Shown piece after piece: positions 1-4,959 of a stretch of DNA of 5,014 nt. Made by a program: the position numbers and the translations under genes. Source of the stretch: Planctomycetaceae bacterium (GTDB taxonomy: Bacteria > Planctomycetota > Planctomycetia > Pirellulales > Thermoguttaceae); the NCBI GenBank assembly GCA_031283825.1, contig JAITAZ010000304.1, positions 1 to 5,014 of the forward strand. Reading direction: 5' to 3'. How positions within the stretch are numbered: position 1 is the first letter of the stretch; each line of letters begins with the position of its first letter. Under the pieces are notes generated by a model. The model saw nothing but the letters and a program-made list of their open reading frames with translations, made no database searches and was not told the origin of the DNA.

Positions 1-1067
1 TCTGCGAAACATGTATTTACGCCTCCGATGTGGTAGCTTGTCGGCGCCATTGCAAAGTGATAATTCGACATGCAACTGGGACCGTTTGGCGGAAATATTG
101 TCGAGAAGGAAGTTGAGAGCGGGTCTGATTTATGCCAGAGTTTTCCGCCTTGATTATTCACGGCGGCAGACTGGTTGAATGCGTTCCCCATTCTGATCGA
201 GCGGCTGATATATCTGACTCCGATTACGTTGTTGTAAACGACGGAGAAATCGAGAGGATTTTTTCCGTCGGCGGTTGGGTCGGGTTCTGTCGAGCCGGCT
301 TTCCAACACATTGCGTAATATGTTTCTTTAACGAAATTGGAATTACGTCTTCCGAGACAACGTTCGCTGAACATTACGGTATTGCTTGCGCCGTCTGTAA
401 TGTCATTGAAATTGAGCCATTTTTTCATCTTGAACGCGCCGCGTCCGACTCCGATATCGGAGTATGGATTTTTTGCGTCGCGAGTCCAATTGAAGGGAAT
501 ATCGCCGCTTGAGACAAGGTAATTTGTTGAGCCGGCGGCTTTATTGTAGAAAAGATTTTTGCCTTCGATTCGTTCTGATGGGCAAATTAAACCATTAACG
601 ATTACTGACCATGCGCCGTGTTTGGAGTGTGTTAAGTATTCGCTATCAGGGGCGGCTGGCGTATTTTCATCTTCGGCGATAGCTTTTGAGAGAGCTGCTT
701 CGTCGAGATAAGGCAGCAACGCAACAAATGTAGAGAAAGCAAATCTAGAAGAATGAGTCTTTAAATCTGTTTCTGTTCTTTCACGTTTTGCCGATCCAAA
801 ATTATGACCGGGTAGTGAATTGAATGTTGTGTTGTAAGTTTGTGTTGCGAGACCAAGATTATGAATCTTGTCGGAGCAATTTATTTTTTTTGTAGCGAGT
901 TTAGCTGATTGGATTGCCGGAAAGAGCAACGCGCCGAGCGTGCTTAAAACAGCAATTACGACAACTAATTCGACGAGGGTAAATGCAAAAAAGCCAATTT
1001 TGGCATTACGCACCCCCCCCCCCTTATCTATTTTAACATTTTGGTAATTTTGGGAATTTTTTCGCAT
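1..1067 (-). CDS. DUF1559 (H-X9-DG) pseudopilin-like protein, 3' end beyond window
   Basis: The frame reads open for 355 codons from ATG at 1067-1065 to the left edge, so the C-terminus is missing. Residues 1-28 form a basic leader, followed by the prepilin-type segment FTLVELVVVIAVL (29-41) with a hydrophobic helix to about 52. Cleavage would fall at A28/F29, making E33 the conserved Glu5; Ala at -1 replaces the usual Gly. DUF1559 landmarks follow in order: NLGLATQTYN (70-79), LLPYLDEAAL (117-126), CPSE (162-165), TNY (181-183), ITDGASNTVMFSE (223-235), and HIGGVNTCFA at 346-355. That last motif is cut exactly before the expected Asp-Gly. Known for the family: planctomycete genomes encode many such proteins, thought to be type II secretion or pilin-like surface proteins, with no established function. 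A G11 tract covers codons 15-19. An AAGGAG ribosome site supports this start; GTG at codon 19 (1013-1011) is an alternative that would give a shorter leader. The family call is firm, the role unknown. Confidence 0.93.
   Translation of the reverse strand, partial: MRKNSQNYQNVKIDKGGGVRNAKIGFFAFTLVELVVVIAVLSTLGALLFPAIQSAKLATKKINCSDKIHNLGLATQTYNTTFNSLPGHNFGSAKRERTETDLKTHSSRFAFSTFVALLPYLDEAALSKAIAEDENTPAAPDSEYLTHSKHGAWSVIVNGLICPSERIEGKNLFYNKAAGSTNYLVSSGDIPFNWTRDAKNPYSDIGVGRGAFKMKKWLNFNDITDGASNTVMFSERCLGRRNSNFVKETYYAMCWKAGSTEPDPTADGKNPLDFSVVYNNVIGVRYISRSIRMGNAFNQSAAVNNQGGKLWHKSDPLSTSFSTIFPPNGPSCMSNYHFAMAPTSYHIGGVNTCFA
1013..1023 (-). repeat. Homopolymer G11 tract inside the DUF1559 leader
   Basis: Eleven consecutive C on the plus strand read as G11 in the gene and encode the end of Lys15, Gly16-18 and the start of Val19. 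With 11 G the frame continues into the prepilin segment. With 12 G a TAA follows after 20 codons, and with 10 G a TAG follows after 33 codons. Length change by slippage would therefore switch the product off. It could also be a sequencing-length artefact or a simple coding run. Confidence 0.9.
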
Positions 1068-1076
1068 GTTTTTTTT

Positions 1077-1082
1077 CTCCTT
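1077..1082 (-). promoter_or_regulatory. Shine-Dalgarno of the DUF1559 gene
   Basis: On the minus strand AAGGAG lies 9 bases before ATG at 1067. It decides the start: translation begins upstream of the G11 tract, so the tract is inside the coding region. The GTG that follows the tract has only the G run itself ahead of it. Confidence 0.75.
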
Positions 1083-1133
1083 TTTTATTGAGATTTTTTG
1101 TAGTTATTCAGCGGAATTATTTTTTTAACGCGG

Positions 1134-1245
1134 ATTATAAAGAAAAATCTGAGTTTAAAAATTCCACTTAATAGATACGATTTTTTTACAATCGCCGAAA
1201 TTTCAGCGCTGTAGTTTTTGTAAAAGTTAAAAGAGATTTAGTCAA
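1134..1245 (-). promoter_or_regulatory. Candidate promoter region for the DUF1559 gene (two alternatives)
   Basis: Two sigma-70-like options are visible on the minus strand. The first is TTGACT (1245-1240), a 17-base spacer and TACAAA (1222-1217), giving a leader of about 140 bases. The second is a perfect TATAAT (1139-1134) with no recognisable -35, giving a leader of about 60 bases. The spacer is so A+T-rich that chance matches are expected, so neither is assigned with confidence. Confidence 0.3.
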
Positions 1246-1373
1246 TTGAATTGATTTATTCTCAAAAAACTTGTGCCTTATCGACAAATAAGTTTTTGTC
1301 AACAAACATCACGGGCAATATTAGACACGATTTCAAAATTCCGTCAATAGGGGGTAAAGAATAGAAAAAAATC

Positions 1374-1499
1374 CTACGCCCTGAAAGGTCAATCAGCAAT
1401 AACGTAAGACGCCGCTATCAGTAGAATTATCCGTCTCGTAGAGCAGTAAGGGCGACAGCAAATTTCACGCTAAACAGCTTGCACCCTTTCAGAGCTTAA
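1374..1499. repeat. GC-richer intergenic island with imperfect terminal inverted repeats
   Basis: About 125 bp of higher GC content than its surroundings. CTGAAAGG at 1381-1388 is matched by its complement CCTTTCAG at 1485-1492, and the neighbouring bases pair imperfectly (CGCCCTGAAAGG against CACCCTTTCAGAGC). CGCCCT (1377-1382) can alternatively pair with AGGGCG (1449-1454). No open frame of note is present. It may be a decayed dispersed repeat or a small structured RNA; the sequence alone does not decide. Confidence 0.4.
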
Positions 1500-1508
1500 G
1501 AAATTTTG

Positions 1509-1697
1509 GTAACCGTTCACGGGTTTTTAAATTCGGATTTGAATTACTAAACCCAATGTTGAGACGCAATGCTTTGCGTCTCTATCGGTGAACTTTTGAT
1601 CGAACAATAGAGACGCAAGGCATTGCGTCTCTACATTTGTTAATTTGTAAATATTCACGTTTTAATTTTTTCGATAAAAATTTCCGTGAACGGTTAC
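1509..1697. repeat. 189-bp nested inverted-repeat element (MITE-like)
   Basis: The outer arms are a perfect 14-bp inverted repeat, GTAACCGTTCACGG (1509-1522) and its complement (1684-1697). Inside are two hairpins. The first has 9-bp arms GAGACGCAA (1561-1569 with 1574-1582) around loop TGCT. The second has 11-bp arms TAGAGACGCAA (1608-1618 with 1623-1633) around loop GGCA. The second hairpin region is an inverted copy of the first with one difference, so the whole segment can also fold as one long stem. There is no coding frame inside. The architecture suggests a non-autonomous mobile or REP-like palindromic element; no target-site duplication is evident. Confidence 0.75.
1608..1633. repeat. 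Perfect 11-bp stem hairpin inside the nested element
   Basis: TAGAGACGCAA and its exact complement flank the tetranucleotide GGCA. A T-rich tract does not follow immediately, so a terminator role is less likely than a repeat-unit role. Its sister copy is at 1561-1583. Confidence 0.8.
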
Positions 1698-2151
1698 TAG
1701 CATTCAATGCTTTGAACATAATAATTACAAAATAAATATTACAATTTTATTCAAATTACGTCCCGTAGGTACACGGTTTATTGTTGTTTTCTTATCTGCC
1801 TCTGCGGTTAATAAAAGATTAGATTTTTTGAAATTCTCATTGATATTTTTGCGGGGTTACTTGTCTTTTGTGAAAAAGTGTGCAATAATCTTTGTAATCA
1901 TTTCAAAGTTATGTCAACACTCGAAGAATGACGATACATTGGAAAAGATCGAGCGTTTAATGACAAATCTTTTTACGCAAATCACACCACAATAATTTTC
2001 ACAACTTAAAATTTTAATCACAAAACCGAATGTTCCATTAATTCCAATTATGCCGGATATTACACAAAACACTTAAATCCCCCGCAAAAAAATGGACGCC
2101 GGAAAATTTTTTTGAACTATAAACCAGTAAACAATAAACCCTCCAAATTTT
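1698..2151. other. A+T-rich intergenic stretch without a supported gene
   Basis: Short frames in this stretch are about a dozen codons or fewer (for example ATG at 1929 and at 1960) and lack ribosome sites. A small GC-richer patch around 1758-1776 (CGTCCCGTAGGTACACGG) stands out and may be a remnant of a dispersed repeat, but I cannot confirm copies here. The stretch presumably holds the promoter of the gene starting at 2167. Confidence 0.6.
1861..1889 (+). promoter_or_regulatory. Candidate promoter upstream of the exported-protein gene
   Basis: TTGTCT (1861-1866), a 17-base spacer and AATAAT (1884-1889) preceded by TGC resemble a sigma-70 promoter with an extended -10. Transcription would start about 270 bases before the ATG. 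A weaker alternative closer to the gene is TTGAAC (2112-2117) with AATAAA (2133-2138). Both are tentative in such A+T-rich DNA. Confidence 0.28.
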
Positions 2152-2158
2152 AAAGGAG
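2152..2158 (+). promoter_or_regulatory. Shine-Dalgarno of the exported-protein gene
   Basis: AAAGGAG sits 8 bases before ATG at 2167. This is a strong site at ideal spacing and fixes the start immediately ahead of the signal peptide. The next plus-strand gene, at 3144, has no such site. Confidence 0.85.
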
Positions 2159-2166
2159 AAACAATC

Positions 2167-2889
2167 ATGAAAAACAAATTATACTTAATCAGTTGCTTGG
2201 CGATTTTACTAGTAACTACACTCATTTTTAATAACACCGCTCAAGCTCAAGTTAGTATCCGAATAGGCGATCATTCGCGTCATCACGGAGACGTCCGACG
2301 ATATCATCCGCCATATCACGGACACGGTCGGCATTACAACGATTTTGATCGCACTGTAGGAGTCCTTGGCGCAGTCGGTTCAATAGTCGCCGCTGCAAAT
2401 GGATATTCGCCATACGATTATTATCCACGCAGACCAGTTGTTGTCGTTCCGCCTCAACCAGTCGTGATCACTCAACCAGTATCGCCGGTAGTAGTCGAAA
2501 GACCTGTCGTCGTCGAGAAAAAAATAGTTGTCGAAAAACAAGTTCCTGTCGTCGTTCAAAATAATAACGACTACTATTCCACAAAACTCGGTGCTGCCTT
2601 TGTAATCCAAAATATGCAAATCCCAGGTTATACCTTCACCGCCGCCAGATTAACCTCCGACCCCATAATCGGTTCGCCACTTAACGCAATCGGTTTGACA
2701 AAAGGAGACGTAATAACAAGACTCGATAACGAAAGCGTAGATTCAATCGACGTACTCGAAAAACACGACGCAAATACCGTTATCCGTTACATCAAAACCG
2801 GAACAACAAAAGTACTACTAGGAAAAATCTACATACCAAAAAACAGCATCCCAGTAACAATTCAACAAGAACCGGTTTACGCGCCTTAA
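2167..2889 (+). CDS. Exported protein with His-rich segment, Pro/Val linker and PDZ-like C-terminus
   Basis: This 240-residue protein starts with a clear Sec signal peptide: Lys2 and Lys4, a hydrophobic core 5-21 and an AQA cleavage motif at 25-27. Residues 36-56 hold seven histidines among Arg, Tyr and Gly. Residues 63-77 are small and hydrophobic (TVGVLGAVGSIVAAA) and could be a short membrane or Gly-zipper-like segment. Residues 90-130 form a low-complexity linker of PVVV, VVVE and PVVI units. From about 141 to 223 the pattern resembles a PDZ domain: LGAAF near its start, then GLTKGDVITRLDNESV (176-191), the typical Gly-Leu-x-x-Gly-Asp-Val-Ile loop and strand, ending in LLGKIYIP. No protease catalytic domain is fused to it, so a binding or scaffold role in the periplasm or envelope is inferred; metal binding by the histidines is speculation. 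I do not recognise a named family. A strong ribosome site and a hairpin at the stop suggest a single-gene unit. Confidence 0.88.
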   Translation: MKNKLYLISCLAILLVTTLIFNNTAQAQVSIRIGDHSRHHGDVRRYHPPYHGHGRHYNDFDRTVGVLGAVGSIVAAANGYSPYDYYPRRPVVVVPPQPVVITQPVSPVVVERPVVVEKKIVVEKQVPVVVQNNNDYYSTKLGAAFVIQNMQIPGYTFTAARLTSDPIIGSPLNAIGLTKGDVITRLDNESVDSIDVLEKHDANTVIRYIKTGTTKVLLGKIYIPKNSIPVTIQQEPVYAP

Positions 2890-2938
2890 TCGTAACAAAA
2901 AATAACTGTTCAGACGAAGTATTTTTTGTAACGATTCA
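2886..2938 (+). terminator. Hairpin overlapping the stop codon, possible terminator
   Basis: The 19-base arms 2886-2904 and 2920-2938 pair at 17 positions around a 15-base loop. The left arm includes the TAA stop (2887-2889), and the right arm carries six T (2922-2927). The stem is A+T-rich and the T run is inside it rather than after it, so it is not a textbook intrinsic terminator. It may instead protect the 3' end of the message or be a repeat remnant. Confidence 0.42.
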
Positions 2939-2943
2939 GTAAA

Positions 2944-3047
2944 TTTGATTAACGCTGTAATTGTCTGAACTATGATTTATAGGATTTTATTTCTAATCTA
3001 CGAATCGCAAAAATCATAGCTCAGACAATAAATATACATTAATCAAA
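2944..3047. repeat. Small inverted-repeat element between the two plus-strand genes
   Basis: The core is a 19-bp inverted repeat with one mismatch: ATTGTCTGAACTATGATTT (2960-2978) against 3011-3029. An outer pair TTTGATTAA (2944-2952) and TTAATCAAA (3039-3047) extends it after an unpaired gap of 7-9 bases. Inside, TAGGATT and AATCTA can pair imperfectly. It resembles the short 'GTCTGAAC...AGGATT' palindromic repeats seen in many unrelated bacterial genomes; that resemblance is from memory and unverified. It has no coding capacity. Confidence 0.7.
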
Positions 3048-3060
3048 TATACATTAATCA
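3031..3060. repeat. Tandem duplication of a 15-bp A+T unit
   Basis: AATATACATTAATCA occurs twice without a gap (3031-3045 and 3046-3060). The first copy overlaps the outer right arm of the preceding inverted-repeat element. The unit begins directly after the core repeat ends, so it may mark a slippage or insertion scar. Confidence 0.9.
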
Positions 3061-3111
3061 AAATTAAACAAATATCAACATTAACATTAACAACCAACAA
3101 TCAGCAACGTC

Positions 3112-3136
3112 AAAATTAAAATCAAAAATTAAAATC
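3112..3136 (+). repeat. 12-bp direct repeat in the dapL leader
   Basis: AAAATTAAAATC occurs at 3112-3123 and again at 3125-3136, ending 7 bases before the dapL start. It belongs to a leader that is almost free of G from about 3031 to 3142 and should be unstructured. There is no Shine-Dalgarno, so the A-rich leader may itself support initiation. Confidence 0.85.
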
Positions 3137-3143
3137 AAAACCG

Positions 3144-4376
3144 ATGGATAATTATTTCCAATCTTTATTTGCCGAGCGTATTGGAGGCATTCTCTACGGC
3201 AAATCGAATGAAATTTATAAATTTGAAAAAATCAAACGTGCGAAACGTCAAGCGATAGCTGATTTTCCGAATCGTCCTTTGCTTGATTTCGGCATAGGCG
3301 AAAACGACGCTATCGCCGACACTGAAGTCCGCGCGACAATGTCAAATGAAATCAATAAGCTGGAAAATCGCGGTTACGCCGACAACGGTTGCAACGAGTT
3401 CAAAGCAGCAGTCGCTAGATTTATGTTGCGTCAATTTAAGGTCAAACTAGACCCCGCAACCGAGATCAATCATTGTATTGGTTCGAAGCCTGCGCTTGCG
3501 ATGTTACCTTATGCTTTTATCAATCCGAGCGACATAACGCTTATGACCGTACCAGGTTATCCTGTTGCCGGAACTCATGCGAAATATTGCGGCGGAACGG
3601 TTTATAACTTGCCGCTAAAAGCCGAAAATAATTTCTATCCCGATTTCGATTCAATTCCAGACTCGATATTTCAAAAAGCGAAATTGTTAATTTTGAATTA
3701 TCCGAACAGTCCAACCGGTCAAGTTGCTACGGTTGAGTTCTACGAAAAAGTTGTCGAACTTGCGAACAGACATAAATTTGTCGTGGTTCAAGACGCGGCA
3801 CATGTTATGTTTACGTATCGCGGAGAGCCGCTGAGCTTTTTGCAAATCGACGGCGCAAGAGACGTAGGAGTCGAGGTGCATTCGCTTTCAAAGGGGTGGA
3901 ATATGATCGGTTGGAGAATCGCGTGGATTTGCGGGAATCCGTTAATTGTCAGAGCGTTTGCTGATATCAAAGACAACAGCGATAGCGGACAATTTCTAGC
4001 AATTCAAAAATCGGCGATTGTTGCTCTTGACAATCCTGATATTCCAGTTCAGACGAATCGAAAATATTATCGGCGTCTGCAAAAATTAGTAAAAACCTTG
4101 AAAAATATAGGGTTTGATTGTGAAATTCCGGGCGGAACGTATTTTTTGTACGTTAAAGCTCCAACTGCCGTAGTCAACGGACAAAAATTTGAATCTGCCG
4201 AAGAGGTAAGTCAATATTTGATTCGAGAGCATTCGATTTGCACCGTTCCTTGGGACAACGCCGGAGCTTTTTTGAGATTTTCCGTAACATATATCGCAGA
4301 AGACGAAAACGCCGAAAATAAACTCATGCAAGATTTAATTGAACGCTTAAACGGAATTAAATTTGAGTTTAGTTAG
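3144..4376 (+). CDS. dapL: LL-diaminopimelate aminotransferase, PLP fold type I
   Basis: This 410-residue protein has the length and layout of DapL, which transfers an amino group from glutamate to tetrahydrodipicolinate to give LL-diaminopimelate, for lysine and peptidoglycan, in the cytosol. Fold-type I landmarks are NYPNSPTG (185-192, PLP-contacting Asn188), QDAAH (216-220, Asp217 for the pyridine nitrogen), SLSKGWNMIGWR (247-258, Schiff-base Lys250 and phosphate-binding Arg258), and FLRFS (376-380, carboxylate-binding Arg378). The N-terminus, with YFQSLFAERIGG and IYKFEKIKRAKR followed by GIGEND, is what suggests a DapL-type enzyme rather than a generic aspartate aminotransferase. The position of aspartate aminotransferase Tyr225 is His220 here. 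The start is set by that N-terminus, because no Shine-Dalgarno precedes it. The gene appears to be transcribed alone. Being an aminotransferase is near certain; substrate assignment is from remembered family similarity, and another amino-acid aminotransferase remains possible. Confidence 0.85.
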   Translation: MDNYFQSLFAERIGGILYGKSNEIYKFEKIKRAKRQAIADFPNRPLLDFGIGENDAIADTEVRATMSNEINKLENRGYADNGCNEFKAAVARFMLRQFKVKLDPATEINHCIGSKPALAMLPYAFINPSDITLMTVPGYPVAGTHAKYCGGTVYNLPLKAENNFYPDFDSIPDSIFQKAKLLILNYPNSPTGQVATVEFYEKVVELANRHKFVVVQDAAHVMFTYRGEPLSFLQIDGARDVGVEVHSLSKGWNMIGWRIAWICGNPLIVRAFADIKDNSDSGQFLAIQKSAIVALDNPDIPVQTNRKYYRRLQKLVKTLKNIGFDCEIPGGTYFLYVKAPTAVVNGQKFESAEEVSQYLIREHSICTVPWDNAGAFLRFSVTYIAEDENAENKLMQDLIERLNGIKFEFS

Positions 4377-4400
4377 TTTTTTTAGTTGTATTAAAAAATT

Positions 4401-4417
4401 GGTAACTATTCAGCGGG
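4401..4417. repeat. Dispersed motif GGTAACTATTCAGCGGG
   Basis: Lies 24 bases after the dapL stop. A near copy (13 of 15 bases) is at 1100-1114, and a more diverged form makes the outer arms of the nested element at 1509-1697. It could be the end of a repeat family. Otherwise 4377-4466 shows only T-rich DNA and no clear terminator for dapL. Confidence 0.45.
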
Positions 4418-4466
4418 CAACTATTGATCGGTGATTGTTATCGATTGAATTATTACTTTTTTTTAA

Positions 4467-4512
4467 GAGGACATTGAGGACAAAGAAGACTTATAGAACA
4501 AAAGGAACGCAC
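4467..4512. repeat. Degenerate 9-bp tandem array
   Basis: Consecutive units read GAGGACATT, GAGGACAAA, GAAGACTTA, then a one-base-longer AGAACAAAA-type unit, then GGAACGCAC. Units share the pattern G-A/G-A/G-A/G-A-C and decay from left to right. The array ends 3 bases before the large nested inverted repeat, so it may be part of that element or its insertion target. Confidence 0.6.
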
Positions 4513-4531
4513 TAGCTTAAAATCTAGGATT

Positions 4532-4551
4532 AAAGACTCAAGAGTCTTTTT
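4532..4551 (+). terminator. Short hairpin plus T run, possible dapL terminator
   Basis: AAAGACTC (4532-4539) pairs with GAGTCTTT (4542-4549), realistically 7 bp with loop CAAG, and the T run continues to 4551. It is the only terminator-like signal after dapL, 155 bases past the stop. It overlaps the outer arm of the nested element, so the shape may be coincidental to that repeat. Confidence 0.4.
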
Positions 4552-4589
4552 GAATTATGATCTCATGTTACGCAGTATTTGTCCGTCAG

Positions 4590-4633
4590 TAGGCGTTTAT
4601 TGATCAGATAGGCGGTAATAGATCAGGTAGGCG
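4590..4633. repeat. Three 19-bp-spaced copies of TAGGCG unit
   Basis: TAGGCG recurs at 4590, 4609 and 4628, exactly 19 bases apart. GATCAGATAGGCG (4602-4614) and GATCAGGTAGGCG (4621-4633) differ at one base, and the first copy is partial. The last copy forms the tip of the inner 35-bp left arm. The right arm has a single copy, so the tandem expansion is one-sided. Confidence 0.75.
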
Positions 4634-4933
4634 ACCTTTCGCCGAAAGGTCGCGTTGCCAAAGGCAACGATAAAATGGATTCGACAATAATTAAAATCAT
4701 TTCAGATTTACTGTCGGCTAATGCCGACGCGACCTTTCGGCGAAAGGTCGCCTACCTAATCTGGGGCAACAAGTGCGTAACATGAGCTAATAATGAAGAC
4801 TCAAGATAATTATTCAGTAACATAAGTAACTTATTTGTTTTATTCTTGGGTCTTTAATCCCAGATTTCAAGCGAGTGCGTCCCAAAAGTCGCCTTAAAAA
4901 AACGTAGGTTTAAAAAATATAGTTATTTACAAT

Positions 4934-4942
4934 TGATATAAT
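4934..4942 (+). promoter_or_regulatory. Extended -10 promoter-like site near the right edge
   Basis: TGATATAAT is a perfect extended -10 (TG-n-TATAAT), with no good -35 upstream. It would direct transcription rightward into a gene outside the window, starting near 4949. Chance occurrence in A+T-rich DNA is quite possible. Confidence 0.38.
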
Positions 4943-4959
4943 ATATTTTTTCCAAAAAA

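Larger units (their letters stand above)
4515..4872. repeat. 358-bp element of three concentric inverted repeats
   Basis: Outer arms 4515-4543 and 4844-4872 are 29 bp with three mismatches. Middle arms 4562-4574 and 4774-4786 are a perfect 13 bp (CTCATGTTACGCA). Inner arms 4620-4654 and 4728-4762 are 35 bp with one mismatch. Each inner arm is itself a near-perfect palindrome (GCGACCTTTCG and its complement), and two more hairpins lie between them: CGTTGCC/GGCAACG at 4653-4669 and GTCGGC/GCCGAC at 4713-4728. No coding frame or transposase is inside. The nesting suggests successive insertions of non-autonomous elements or one complex cruciform-forming repeat. Confidence 0.85.

Noticed and set aside
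132..512. Plus-strand open frame of 126 codons starting MPEFSALI
   Set aside because: It lies wholly antisense to the DUF1559 gene, whose family motifs are unmistakable. It has no ribosome site and no recognisable domain.
337..522. Plus-strand open frame of 61 codons
   Set aside because: Antisense shadow of the same DUF1559 coding region, overlapping the frame at 132-512 as well.
1013..1023. Frameshifted pseudogene call for the DUF1559 gene
   Set aside because: With 11 G the frame runs unbroken from the ATG through the prepilin segment to the window edge, so the gene is intact as read.
1509..1697. CRISPR-like reading of the repeated GAGACGCAA units
   Set aside because: Only two copies, in inverted rather than direct orientation, with no regular spacers or cas gene nearby. 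They are hairpins of a palindromic element.
2380..2619. Minus-strand open frame of 79 codons
   Set aside because: Antisense to the Pro/Val linker region of the exported protein; its Asp/Asn/Trp-rich composition is what repetitive Val and Pro codons give on the other strand.
3687..4331. Three minus-strand frames of 62-81 codons (3687-3881, 3788-3976, 4086-4331)
   Set aside because: All are antisense to the well-supported dapL gene, overlap its catalytic motifs and show no ribosome site or family signal.
4590..4633. CRISPR or plasmid-origin iterons
   Set aside because: Three short copies at 19-bp spacing are too short for CRISPR repeats, and no replication protein gene or DnaA-box cluster is seen. 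Kept only as a tandem repeat.
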